Shown here piece by piece: positions 34,074 to 42,300 of a DNA stretch of 64,000 nt. The position numbers were made by a program, and so were the translations under genes. Below the pieces are notes generated by a model. That model was not told the origin of the DNA. It made no database searches and saw nothing but the letters and a program-made list of their open reading frames with translations. Location of the stretch: positions 370,708-434,707 of the forward strand of contig NZ_AQQP01000003.1 in NCBI RefSeq assembly GCF_002210165.1. The letters run 5' to 3'. The stretch comes from Phaeobacter sp. 22II1-1F12B. Its GTDB lineage: Bacteria > Pseudomonadota > Alphaproteobacteria > Rhodobacterales > Rhodobacteraceae. The stretch's first letter is position 1, and each line of letters begins with the position of its first letter.

Positions 34074-34910
34074 CTACTCGGCGTTCGGGAAAAACAACTG
34101 CTGCCCGTCGACCTGATACCCGGCAATCGCGGTCTGCCCCTCGTCACCGATCAGCCAGTCGATAAACGCTTGTCCCGCATCGCCCTTGACGCCCGGATGT
34201 TTCTCGGGGTTAACAAGGATCACGCCATACTGGTTCAACAGCCGCTCATCGCCTTCAACCATGATCTCCATACCGTCCTTGTTGCCAAAGGAAATCCAGG
34301 TCGCACGGTCGGTCAGCACATAGGCGCCCATGCCCTGCGCGGCGTTCAGGGTCGCGCCCATGCCGCTGCCGGTTTCGCGATACCAGTCCCCCGACACCGC
34401 AGCCACATCCACGTCCGCCGCCTGCCAATGGCGCAGCTCGGCCTTGTGGGTCCCGCTGTCATCCCCGCGCGAGGCAAAGACCGCCCCCGCTTCGGCCACG
34501 CCCTGCAGCGCCGCGACAATGTCCGACCCGCCCTTGATGCCCGCCGGATCGTCCTCCGGCCCCACCAGCACGAAATCATTATACATCACGTCGAACCGCT
34601 GCACGCCCCAGCCATCGGCGACGAATTTTTCCTCGGCGGGCTTGGCATGGACAAGCAGCACATCCCCGTCGCCATTGATCGCATTCTTGATCGCCTGACC
34701 GGTGCCGACGGCAACAACCCGCACCTCGATGCCCGAACCTTCGGTGAATTCCGGCAGGATCGCGTCGAGCAGGCCCGAATTCGCGGTCGAGGTGGTCGAC
34801 TGCACCACGATGAACTCATCCGCCGCGAGCGCGCCCCCGGCAAAACCCATCTGCAATCCAGCCGCCAGCGCACCCGCCAGCCAGAGGCCGCGGTTCATAT
34901 CTACAGTCAT
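34074..34910 (-). CDS. tupA: Tungstate ABC transporter substrate-binding protein
   Basis: A 278-residue periplasmic protein. MNRGLWLAGALAAGLQMGFA begins the signal peptide, cleaved near ALA-ADE. The TupA signature is present: FIVVQSTTSTANSGLLDAIL for the oxyanion-binding TTST loop, and FASRGDDSGTHKAE for the second ligand loop. This protein type prefers tungstate over molybdate. GGAGTAAGAAG precedes the ATG at 34910. It is the last gene of a tupB-tupC-tupA unit on the minus strand, an order different from the common tupABC. Confidence 0.92.
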   Translation of the reverse strand: MTVDMNRGLWLAGALAAGLQMGFAGGALAADEFIVVQSTTSTANSGLLDAILPEFTEGSGIEVRVVAVGTGQAIKNAINGDGDVLLVHAKPAEEKFVADGWGVQRFDVMYNDFVLVGPEDDPAGIKGGSDIVAALQGVAEAGAVFASRGDDSGTHKAELRHWQAADVDVAAVSGDWYRETGSGMGATLNAAQGMGAYVLTDRATWISFGNKDGMEIMVEGDERLLNQYGVILVNPEKHPGVKGDAGQAFIDWLIGDEGQTAIAGYQVDGQQLFFPNAE

Positions 34911-34940
34911 CTTCTTACTCCATTTCCTTGTAGTCAAATT

Positions 34941-35675
34941 TCAGATCACCAGCCCGCCCGACAGGAAGCGTCGCGCCGCCTGACTTTCCGGCTTGGTGAA
35001 AAATGCGGTGGCCTCGGCTTGTTCGGCCACCCTCCCCCCCTGCATCAGCAGGATATCCTGCCCCAGCCGCCGGGCCTGCCCGATGTCATGGGTCACCATG
35101 ATGATACGCACCCCGCGCCGTGCCGCCGCCGCGATCAGCGCTTCGATTGCCTGCGTGGCCTGCGGATCTAGCGCGCTGGTCGGCTCGTCGAGAAACAGCA
35201 CCTCCGGATCGGTGGCCAGCGCCCGCAGGATCGCCAGCCGCTGCGCTTCACCACCCGACAGCGATCGCGCCGGTTGCCGCGCCTTTCCCTCAAGCCCGCC
35301 TTCAGCCAATAGCTCGGCCACCCGCGCGCCCCGCAGATGCCGGTCAAACCCCTGTCGCCGCAGCACGAAATTCAGGTTCCCCGCCACCGAGCGCCGCAAT
35401 AAGACGGGGCGTTGAAACACCATCGCCTGCTGCAGCCGGTCGGCGAGGCCCATTTCTTGCCCGTCCTGCCGCACCACCCCGCCATCGGGCTGGATCAGCC
35501 CGTGCAGACACCGCAGCAGCAGGCTCTTGCCCGCCCCGTTCGGCCCAAGGATCATCAAAGGCCCCGGTCCGTTCAGCACCAGCCGGTCGATATCCAGCAA
35601 CCGTTTGCCATCCCGTTTGATCCGCAGACCGGAAACCTCGATCTCGGGATGCCGCTGCTCGGCAAAGTCACGCAT
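34941..35675 (-). CDS. tupC: Tungstate ABC transporter ATP-binding protein
   Basis: A 244-residue ABC ATPase: Walker A in MILGPNGAGKSLLLRCLHGL near residue 42, Q-loop region MVFQRPVLLRRSVAGN, signature SLSGGEAQRLAILRALA, Walker B VLFLDEPTSALDPQ and the switch His in MVTHDIGQARRLG. It energises import with TupB. The start overlaps the tupB end by eight bases. Confidence 0.92.
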   Translation of the reverse strand: MRDFAEQRHPEIEVSGLRIKRDGKRLLDIDRLVLNGPGPLMILGPNGAGKSLLLRCLHGLIQPDGGVVRQDGQEMGLADRLQQAMVFQRPVLLRRSVAGNLNFVLRRQGFDRHLRGARVAELLAEGGLEGKARQPARSLSGGEAQRLAILRALATDPEVLFLDEPTSALDPQATQAIEALIAAAARRGVRIIMVTHDIGQARRLGQDILLMQGGRVAEQAEATAFFTKPESQAARRFLSGGLVI

Positions 35676-36381
35676 GGTGAAGCCCCTCCACGTCGCTGCG
35701 CTGGATCAGCAAACTCACACAGGCCGTCATGCTGACCGCCAGCGCGATCAGGATCACGCCAAGCGCCAGCGCCAGCGCGAGGTTGCCCTTGGAGGTCTCG
35801 AGCGCGATCGTCGTCGTCATGACGCGCGTCACATGGTTGATATTGCCGCCCACCATGATCACCGCCCCGACCTCGGCGATCGCGCGCCCGAACCCGGCCA
35901 GAAGCGCCGTCAAAAGCGCGAGCCGCCCGTCCCAGAGCAGGGTCGGCACCGAGGCCAGCCGCGATACCCCCAGCGAACGCAGCTGTTCGGCATATTCCGC
36001 GTTCAGCGTCTCGACGGTCTGCCGGGTCAGCGCCGTAATGATCGGCGTCACCAGAACCACCTGCGCGATGATCATCGCACTGGGCGTATAAAGCAGTTGC
36101 AGCACCCCAAGCGGCCCCGAGCGCGACAGGCACAGGTAGACCAGCAGCCCGACCACAACCGGCGGCAGCCCCATCAGCGCATTCACAAGAATGATAACCC
36201 CGCGCCGTCCCGGAAAACGGCCGACCGCCAAGGCCGCGCCAAGCGGCATCCCCAGAAGTGCTGCGATCAGAACCGCAAAGACCGACACTCGCAGGGAAAG
36301 CAGGACAATTTCCCACAGATCCCTGTCGCCCGACAGGATCAACACCATCGCATGGCGGAGTTCTTCTGCAAAATTCTGCAA
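35668..36381 (-). CDS. tupB: Tungstate ABC transporter permease
   Basis: A 237-residue membrane protein with five to six helices. The ABC permease EAA loop is readable as EYAEQLRSLGVSRLASVPTL, and the C-terminal half GFGRAIAEVGAVIMVGGNIN is typical for the TupB/ModB type. The frame opens with a TTG at 36381; an in-frame ATG at 36348 (MVLILSGDRD) is the alternative. Upstream lies an inverted repeat at 36386-36409 enclosing the GAGGAG ribosome site. First gene of the operon. Confidence 0.9.
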   Translation of the reverse strand: MQNFAEELRHAMVLILSGDRDLWEIVLLSLRVSVFAVLIAALLGMPLGAALAVGRFPGRRGVIILVNALMGLPPVVVGLLVYLCLSRSGPLGVLQLLYTPSAMIIAQVVLVTPIITALTRQTVETLNAEYAEQLRSLGVSRLASVPTLLWDGRLALLTALLAGFGRAIAEVGAVIMVGGNINHVTRVMTTTIALETSKGNLALALALGVILIALAVSMTACVSLLIQRSDVEGLHHA

Positions 36382-36385
36382 TTTT

Positions 36386-36409
36386 TACGAAACTCTCCTC
36401 AATTTCGTA
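36386..36409 (-). promoter_or_regulatory. Inverted repeat enclosing the tupB ribosome site
   Basis: TACGAAA at 36386-36392 and TTTCGTA at 36403-36409 are perfect 7-bp arms around ten bases which, on the minus strand, read TTGAGGAGAG and include the Shine-Dalgarno. It can act as a DNA operator, perhaps for the HTH-PBP regulator, or as an mRNA hairpin with the ribosome site in its loop. Confidence 0.55.
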
Positions 36410-36525
36410 TCAGTTACAGTATATTGCATAAGACTGACCAAAGGTCACCCTGAAATCGTGCAAGCTTCTTGACGCCCCCGGCTCGCTCCTGCTCTTGTGA
36501 CACTGTCATCCCGGAGCCCCCTGCC

Positions 36526-36927
36526 ATGAGCGACCAGCCCTCGCCCTTTGCCGCGATCCGCGCCATCGACTATACGGTCATCCTCACCCGCGACATGGCC
36601 GCGATGCGCCGCTTTTACGAGGGCGTTCTGGGCTTTGCGCTGGAACGGGAATTATCCGCCGGCTGGATCGAATACCGCGTGGGCTCGAACATCCTCGCGC
36701 TCTCAAAGCCCGGCCTTACCGCAAAAGATGACCCGCTGCCCCAAGGCAGCGCCGCTCTGCAACTCGCTTTCCGTGTCCCGCCCGGCCACGTGGATCTCTG
36801 CGCCGAGGCGCTTGAGCGTCATGGCATAGCGCCCGTCGCGCCCCCAACCAACCAGAGCTTTGGCCATCGCACCCTGTTCTTCCGTGATCCCGACGGCAAC
36901 CTGCTGGAAATCTACGCCGAGATCTGA
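36526..36927 (+). CDS. VOC family protein (glyoxalase/dioxygenase fold)
   Basis: A 133-residue single-domain vicinal-oxygen-chelate protein. IDYTVILTRDMAAMRRFYEG, VLGFALERELSAGWIEYRVG and HRTLFFRDPDGNLLEIYAEI are the paired beta-alpha-beta-beta-beta motifs; candidate metal ligands include His and the final Glu. Function within this large superfamily (glyoxalase, bleomycin resistance, dioxygenase) cannot be told. The ATG at 36526 is chosen since the residues upstream lack the fold. It stands alone with a terminator behind. Confidence 0.85.
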   Translation: MSDQPSPFAAIRAIDYTVILTRDMAAMRRFYEGVLGFALERELSAGWIEYRVGSNILALSKPGLTAKDDPLPQGSAALQLAFRVPPGHVDLCAEALERHGIAPVAPPTNQSFGHRTLFFRDPDGNLLEIYAEI

Positions 36928-36930
36928 ACG

Positions 36931-36967
36931 AAAAACGCGGCCCCCGATCCCGGGAGCCGCGTCTTTT
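36931..36967. terminator. Bidirectional terminator between VOC gene and ABC operon
   Basis: ACGCGGC at 36935-36941 pairs with GCCGCGT at 36956-36962, with CCC/GGG extending inside; AAAAA precedes and TTTTT follows, so it works for both converging units. Confidence 0.87.
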
Positions 36968-36986
36968 TCATCGTAAAAGCGTTAGT

Positions 36987-37982
36987 TTACTTAAGCGCTT
37001 CGTCGGTGATCGCATGGGTCCAGGCCCCTTCCGGCGCCTTGGAGATCACCGGGTCGGAACCGCCCGCCAGCAGGGTATCGACTGTGCGCTGGTAATCGGC
37101 CTCGTCCAGCGACCCGTCGGAACCGGCGGTCAGCTTGGCGATCTCACCCATCATCCGCACCTGGTGCGCTTCGGTCTGCGCGCCGGTCGCATCGTTATCA
37201 AGCACGATCATCGCCGCCTCATCCGGGTTCTCCTCGGCGTATTTCCAGCCCTTCATCGACGCCCGGACAAAACGCACCATCTTGTCGACGAACACCGGAT
37301 CCTCGAGGTTTTCTTCAAGCGCCCAGATCCCGTCTTCCAGCGTGGCAACGCCCTGATCTTCGTATTTGAAGGTCACCAGCTCATCTTCGGAAACGCCCGC
37401 ATCCAGCACCTGACCATATTCGTTATAGGTCATGGTGGAAATGCAGTCTGCCTGACGCTGGATCAGCGGATCGACGTTAAAGCCCTGCTTGAGCACGGTC
37501 ACGCCATCCTCGCCGCCATCGGTCGAGATGCCTTCCTGGCTCATCCAGCTCAGGAACGGGTATTCATTGCCAAAGAACCAGACGCCGATGGTCTTGCCCT
37601 TGAAATCCTGCGGGCTGGTGATGCCGGTGTCCTTCCAGCAGGTCAGCATCAGACCCGAAGACTTGAACGGCTGCGCGATATTCACCACCGGCAGACCCTT
37701 TTCCCGGGCCGCCAGCGCCGACGGCATCCAGTTCAGCATCACGTCGGCGCCACCACCGGCAAGCACCTGAGGCGGTGCGATATCCGGACCACCGGGCAGG
37801 ATTTCGACCTCGAGGTTCTCTTCCTCGTAATAGCCCTTGTCGAGCGCCACGTAATAGCCCGCGAACTGCGCCTGCGTGACCCACTGCAGCTGCAGTTTCA
37901 CGCTGTTCGGATCGGTCTCCGCCATCGCCGAGCCACCGGCCATTGCCAGCCCCAGCGCCATCCCCGTCATCAGTTTCTTCAT
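36987..37982 (-). CDS. ABC transporter substrate-binding protein, NMT1/THI5-like
   Basis: A 331-residue periplasmic protein with signal peptide MKKLMTGMALGLAMAGGSAM. The mature start KLQLQWVTQAQFAGYYVALD, KGYYEEENLEVEILPGGPD and GKTIGVWFFGNEYPFLSWMS follow the THI5/NMT1 family that binds pyrimidine-like or sulfonate ligands. It is the last gene of the leftward transport unit downstream of dihydropyrimidinase, so a pyrimidine base or a degradation intermediate is the likely cargo (inference). Confidence 0.9.
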   Translation of the reverse strand: MKKLMTGMALGLAMAGGSAMAETDPNSVKLQLQWVTQAQFAGYYVALDKGYYEEENLEVEILPGGPDIAPPQVLAGGGADVMLNWMPSALAAREKGLPVVNIAQPFKSSGLMLTCWKDTGITSPQDFKGKTIGVWFFGNEYPFLSWMSQEGISTDGGEDGVTVLKQGFNVDPLIQRQADCISTMTYNEYGQVLDAGVSEDELVTFKYEDQGVATLEDGIWALEENLEDPVFVDKMVRFVRASMKGWKYAEENPDEAAMIVLDNDATGAQTEAHQVRMMGEIAKLTAGSDGSLDEADYQRTVDTLLAGGSDPVISKAPEGAWTHAITDEALK

Positions 37983-38045
37983 ATTCTACACTCCTTGTTT
38001 AAACTTCACCCCGGTTTATCCGGAATTCTTCTGTCGTTATGGGCC

Positions 38046-38891
38046 TCAGGCCCGCTGCGACGGGTGCCAGAAGGTCACCGCCTTCTCCACCAGCGCCACA
38101 ACCCCGTAAAACGCCGACCCGGCAAGCGCCGCCACCACAATCTCGGCCCAGACCATGTCCAGCGCAAGCTGCCCCACCGAGGTCGAGATACGAAACCCCA
38201 TCCCCAGCGTCGGCGAGCCGAAAAATTCGGCAACAATCGCCCCGATCAGGGCCAGTGTCGTCGATATCTTCAAACCGTTGAAAATGAACGGCATCGCCGC
38301 TGGCAGGCGCAGCTTGAAAAACGCCTGACCATAGCTTGCGGCATAGGTCTGCATCAGGTCGCGCTGCATCGCGCTCGCCTCGCGCAAACCGGCCACCGTG
38401 TTCACCAGCATCGGAAAAAACACCATGACCACGACCACCGCGGCCTTCGACTGCCAGTCGAAACCGAACCACATCACAAGAATCGGCGCGGTCCCCACAA
38501 TCGGCAGGGCCGCCACGAAATTCCCGACCGGCAGCAGCCCACGCCGCAGGAAATCGTACCGGTCGACAAGGATCGCCACCAGAAAGGCCGCCGCGCAGCC
38601 GATGACATAGCCACCCAGCGCGCCTTTCAGAAAGGTCTGCACGAAATCGACCCAGAGAATCGGCAGGCTCGAGGCAAAGCGCATCGCGATGACGGAAGGC
38701 GCCGGCAGGATCACCATCGGCACATTCAGCCCCCGCACCACCATTTCCCAAACCAGCACAAGCGTCGCGCCAAAGATGAACGGCACGAGGAATTGCACAG
38801 CCCGCGTCTCTGAAACCGCGCTCCGGGCCAGCCACGCGTTCAGCCCCCATCCCGCAGCCCAGATCAGGAGTGCCAGCACCAGTTCCATCAT
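38046..38891 (-). CDS. ABC transporter permease (SsuC/TauC type)
   Basis: A 281-residue permease of the BPD_transp_1 class with about six helices; the EAA loop is QTYAASYGQAFFKLRLPAAM followed by PFIFNGLKISTTLALIGAIV. It pairs with the permease encoded just upstream and the NMT1-like binding protein just downstream. The first two helices and ILPAPSVIAMRFASSLPILW are typical for this subfamily. Confidence 0.9.
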   Translation of the reverse strand: MMELVLALLIWAAGWGLNAWLARSAVSETRAVQFLVPFIFGATLVLVWEMVVRGLNVPMVILPAPSVIAMRFASSLPILWVDFVQTFLKGALGGYVIGCAAAFLVAILVDRYDFLRRGLLPVGNFVAALPIVGTAPILVMWFGFDWQSKAAVVVVMVFFPMLVNTVAGLREASAMQRDLMQTYAASYGQAFFKLRLPAAMPFIFNGLKISTTLALIGAIVAEFFGSPTLGMGFRISTSVGQLALDMVWAEIVVAALAGSAFYGVVALVEKAVTFWHPSQRA

Positions 38892-38904
38892 GCTGTCTCC
38901 CCCT

Positions 38905-38935
38905 GCTTCTTTGGGTCAAAAATATCCCGGGGAGG
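38905..38935 (+). repeat. Dispersed intergenic element, copy 2 (variant end)
   Basis: GCTTCTTTGGGTCAAAAATA followed by TCCCGGGGAGG. It sits between two permease genes of one operon, and its right half deviates from the CCCCGCCGGAGG of the other copies. Confidence 0.7.
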
Positions 38936-38976
38936 TCGCGCCTGCGCGACCGGGGCAGAGCCCCTCCGACACAACC

Positions 38977-39909
38977 TCATGCGACCACCCCCATGCGGCG
39001 CAGCAACAGCCGCTCGATCATGCCCAGTATCCCAACCAGCAAGGCCGCGAGGATGGCGGCCGCAAACAGCGCCGACCAGATCTGAATCGTCTGCCCGTAA
39101 TAGCTCCCCGCTAAGAGCCGCGCACCAAGGCCCGACACCGCACCCGTCGGCAGCTCGCCCACGATGGCCCCCACCAGCGAGGCCGCGATGGCCACTTTCA
39201 GCGAGGCAAAGAGATAGGGCAGCGACGATGGCAGCCGCAGCTTCCAGAAGCCCTGCGACGTGCTCGCATTATAGGTCCGCAGCAGGTCGAGCTGCATGGA
39301 ATCCGGACTGCGCAACCCTTTCACCATGCCGACCACCACCGGGAAGAAACTCAGATACGCCGAGATGATCGCCTTGGGGATGATCCCCTGAACCCCGACC
39401 GAATACAGCACCACGATGATCATCGGCGCCAGCGCGATGATCGGGATGGTCTGGCTGACGATGGCCCAGGGCATCACGCTCATGTCCATCACCCGGCTAT
39501 GTACGATCCCGACCGCAAGCAGAATGCCCAGCACCGTACCGATCCCGAACCCGAGCAGCGTCGCGCTCAGCGTCACCCAGCCGTGAAACAGCAGGCTGCG
39601 CTTGGAAAAGGCACGGCCCTTGAGCACCATCGCCCCGCTTGTCTGCCAGAGTTCCACCGCCACCTGATCAGGCGTCGGCAGCCTCGGCTTGTCCTGCACC
39701 AGTGTATCGCCCCATTGGGCAGGGTTCGCCAGTGACAGCGCAATCGCGCTCATGTCGCGCCGCGCCGCCGCGCCTTCGGGAGAGATCACCGCGCCCTCAC
39801 GTTCGGCCTGTGTCAGCGCGGTCTTGATATTCATTGGCACCGCCGCCGCGTACCAGAACAGTACGATCGCGGCGACCACCACCAGTACGGCCCAGAACGT
39901 CCGCATCAT
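38977..39909 (-). CDS. ABC transporter permease (SsuC/TauC type), second subunit
   Basis: A 310-residue permease with an N-terminal anchor helix (AVLVVVAAIVLFWYAAAVPM), a periplasmic stretch of about 80 residues, then five to six helices. The EAA loop is RTYNASTSQGFWKLRLPSSL followed by PYLFASLKVAIAASLVGAIV. Two different permeases in this unit suggest a heterodimeric channel. Confidence 0.9.
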   Translation of the reverse strand: MMRTFWAVLVVVAAIVLFWYAAAVPMNIKTALTQAEREGAVISPEGAAARRDMSAIALSLANPAQWGDTLVQDKPRLPTPDQVAVELWQTSGAMVLKGRAFSKRSLLFHGWVTLSATLLGFGIGTVLGILLAVGIVHSRVMDMSVMPWAIVSQTIPIIALAPMIIVVLYSVGVQGIIPKAIISAYLSFFPVVVGMVKGLRSPDSMQLDLLRTYNASTSQGFWKLRLPSSLPYLFASLKVAIAASLVGAIVGELPTGAVSGLGARLLAGSYYGQTIQIWSALFAAAILAALLVGILGMIERLLLRRMGVVA

Positions 39910-39948
39910 GCCGCCCTCACATCAAGGTCGGCTTGCAAGCACATGACA

Positions 39949-40722
39949 TCATTCATCAAGATGCCCCGCCCGCAGACCTTCCCGCACCCGGTGCGCGATC
40001 TCGATGAACTCCGGCGTATCGCGGATTTCAAGTGGCCGCTCTTTCGGCAGCGGGCTTTCGATCACATCGGTGATCCGGCCCGGCCGCGGGCTCATCACCA
40101 CGATCCGCGTCGACAGATACACCGCTTCGGGTATCGAATGGGTTACGAAACCGATCGTCTTCTCGGTCCGCGCCCAGAGCGCGAGCAGCTGTTCGTTCAG
40201 GTGATCGCGCACGATCTCGTCCAGCGCCCCGAAAGGTTCGTCCATCAAGAGTATATCGGCATCGAACCCAAGCGCCCGCGCGATGCTGGCGCGCTGCTGC
40301 ATCCCGCCCGAAAGCTGCCAAGGGTATTTACCGCCAAACCCTTCCAGATCAACCAGTTGCAACACGTCCTTGACGCGCTTTTCCTGCTCTTCCTTGGAAA
40401 ACCCCATGATCTCGAGCGGCAGCTTGATATTGCCTGCGATGGTCCGCCACGGGTAAAGCCCCGCCGCCTGGAACACATAGCCATAGGCCCGCGCCTGCCG
40501 GGCCTGTTCGGGTGACACCCCGTTCACGGTGATCTCGCCCCCGGTCGGGTGTTCAAGCGCCGCCATGCAACGCAGAAAGGTCGTCTTGCCACAGCCCGAC
40601 GGGCCGATAAAGCTGACAAAGTCTCCCTTTTCGATGGAAAGGTTCACGTCCTTGAGCGCATGAACCGGACCGTCATTGGTCTGAAAGGTCAGCTCGAGAT
40701 TTCTGGCTTCAATGACCGGCAT
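39949..40722 (-). CDS. ABC transporter ATP-binding protein (SsuB/TauB type)
   Basis: A 257-residue ATPase. Walker A is FIGPSGCGKTTFLRCMAALE, the signature is QLSGGMQQRASIARAL, Walker B is ILLMDEPFGALDEIVRD and the switch His is in FVTHSIPEAVYLS. Start at 40722 (MPVIEARN) is favoured because AAGAGAG lies eight bases upstream; the ATG at 40743 has no site. Immediately upstream is the hexamer array 40772-40810, so this gene begins a separately regulated transport unit although it follows dihydropyrimidinase on the same strand. Confidence 0.92.
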   Translation of the reverse strand: MPVIEARNLELTFQTNDGPVHALKDVNLSIEKGDFVSFIGPSGCGKTTFLRCMAALEHPTGGEITVNGVSPEQARQARAYGYVFQAAGLYPWRTIAGNIKLPLEIMGFSKEEQEKRVKDVLQLVDLEGFGGKYPWQLSGGMQQRASIARALGFDADILLMDEPFGALDEIVRDHLNEQLLALWARTEKTIGFVTHSIPEAVYLSTRIVVMSPRPGRITDVIESPLPKERPLEIRDTPEFIEIAHRVREGLRAGHLDE

Positions 40723-40771
40723 TAAGGCTCTCTTCTTGTTCATAAAAACTTAAGGCACCCGGTTTCCGACG

Positions 40772-40813
40772 ATGCACAAGCGGTGCACAAACCGTACACC
40801 CCCTGTACATCGC
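40772..40813. promoter_or_regulatory. Array of GTRCAC-like hexamers, 11-bp period (site B)
   Basis: ATGCAC at 40772, GTGCAC at 40783, GTACAC at 40794 and GTACAT at 40805 are spaced exactly 11, 11 and 11 bp. The segment 40782-40813 agrees with site A (4575-4606) at 28 of 32 positions. It lies 50-91 bases upstream of the ABC ATPase start and 18 bases after the dihydropyrimidinase stop. The first pair also forms TGCAC-N5-GTGCA, a dyad near but not equal to the NtrC site. Confidence 0.7.
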
Positions 40814-40830
40814 AAAGGTGCCCAAGACGG

Positions 40831-42285
40831 TCAGACACCGGTTGCCGGGATGCCCGTGCGCTGCACCGGACGCGGCGAGGTCAGCTCTTTCCACTGCGAC
40901 AGCGCCTTGTTGACCGGCGTGTTCGGCGCGCGTTCCACGAACTTGCCGTGGCCCGGTTCGGCACGCAATTCGCCGTCATATACCGCGACCTGCCCACGGG
41001 TCAGGGTAAAGCGCGGCAGGCCCGTCACCTCTTGCCCCTCGAACACGTTGTAGTCGATCGAGGATTGCTGCGTGGCGGCCGAGATCGTCTTGCCTTTTTT
41101 CGGGTCGAGCACGACGATATCCGCATCCGCGCCCACAAGGATCGCGCCCTTCTTGGGGTAGCAGTTCAGGATCTTGGCGATATTGGTCGAGGTCACGGCG
41201 ACGAATTCGTTCGGCGTGAGCCGCCCGGTTGCGACGCCGTGGGTCCAGAGCATCGGCAGGCGATCTTCCAGACCGCCGGTGCCGTTCGGGATCTTGGTGA
41301 AATCGCCGACGCCATAGCGTTTCTGTTCGGTGGTAAAGGCGCAGTGGTCCGTCGCGACGACCGAGAGCGAACCGGACATCAGCCCGTGCCAGAGGCTTTC
41401 CTGGTGCTTCTTGTTGCGGAACGGCGGGCTCATCACGCGACGTGCGGCATGATCCCAGTCCTGGTTGAAATACTCGCTTTCATCCAGCGTCAGGTGCTGG
41501 ATCAGCGGCTCGCCCCAGACGCGCTTGCCCTGCTGGCGCGCGCGGCGGATCGCCTCGTGGCTTTCCTCGCAGGAGGTATGCACCACGTAAAGCGGCACAC
41601 CAGCCATGTCGGCGATCATGATCGCCCGGTTGGTGGCCTCGCCTTCGACCTGCGTGGGCCGGGAATAGGCATGGCCTTCGGGACCGTTATTGCCCTCGGC
41701 CAGCAGACGCGCCGAGAGATCCGCAACCACGTCGCCGTTTTCCGCATGGACCATCGCGATGGCGCCCAGTTCGGACAGGCGCTGGAACGAGGCATACATT
41801 TCGTCATCCTGCACCATCAGCGCGCCCTTGTAGGCCATGAAGTGCTTGAAGGTGTTGATGCCGCGTTCCTTGACGACGGTCTCCATCTCGTTGAAAACCT
41901 GCTCGCCCCACCATGTGACAGCCATGTGGAAGGAATAGTCGCAATGCGCGCGGGTGGATTTGTTATCCCAGCGCTTCAGCGCGTCGAGCAGCCCCTGACC
42001 GGGATCGGGCAGCGCGAAATCGACCACCATCGTGGTGCCGCCCGCCAGCGCCGCGCGGGTGCCGCTTTCGAAATCGTCGGAACTGTAGGTGCCCATGAAG
42101 GGCATTTCGAGATGGGTATGCGGATCGATCCCGCCCGGCATCACGTAACAGCCGCTTGCATCAAGTTCTTCGTCGCCACGCAGCCCCTTGCCGATCTCGA
42201 TGATCTGGCCGTTCTCGATCAGCACATCCGCTTCATAGCTGAGATCCGCCGTGACGATGGTCCCGTTCTTGATGACTGTACTCAT
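40831..42285 (-). CDS. hydA: Dihydropyrimidinase
   Basis: A 484-residue cyclic amidohydrolase opening 5,6-dihydropyrimidines to N-carbamoyl-beta-amino acids. DPHTHLEMPF binds the first zinc, FKHFMAYKGAL carries the carboxylated Lys, and further ligands appear in MVHAEN, VVHTSCEESHEAI and VATDHCAFTTEQK. Length matches the family. It is the second step of the reductive pathway that begins with PreTA, encoded 5 kb upstream on the same strand. GGAGAGAGAC precedes its ATG. Confidence 0.93.
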   Translation of the reverse strand: MSTVIKNGTIVTADLSYEADVLIENGQIIEIGKGLRGDEELDASGCYVMPGGIDPHTHLEMPFMGTYSSDDFESGTRAALAGGTTMVVDFALPDPGQGLLDALKRWDNKSTRAHCDYSFHMAVTWWGEQVFNEMETVVKERGINTFKHFMAYKGALMVQDDEMYASFQRLSELGAIAMVHAENGDVVADLSARLLAEGNNGPEGHAYSRPTQVEGEATNRAIMIADMAGVPLYVVHTSCEESHEAIRRARQQGKRVWGEPLIQHLTLDESEYFNQDWDHAARRVMSPPFRNKKHQESLWHGLMSGSLSVVATDHCAFTTEQKRYGVGDFTKIPNGTGGLEDRLPMLWTHGVATGRLTPNEFVAVTSTNIAKILNCYPKKGAILVGADADIVVLDPKKGKTISAATQQSSIDYNVFEGQEVTGLPRFTLTRGQVAVYDGELRAEPGHGKFVERAPNTPVNKALSQWKELTSPRPVQRTGIPATGV

Positions 42286-42300
42286 GTCTCTCTCCTGTTG

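Noticed and set aside
36427..36445. RutR-like site TGACCAAAGGTCA upstream of tupB
   Set aside because: The half-sites are one base too close (three instead of four bases between CC and GG), so it does not fit the RutR consensus.
40773..40791. NtrC-binding site in array B (TGCAC-N5-GTGCA)
   Set aside because: NtrC sites need a wider spacing (TGCAC-N7-GTGCA), site A lacks this dyad, and the 11-bp hexamer period explains both sites better. Kept only as an alternative.
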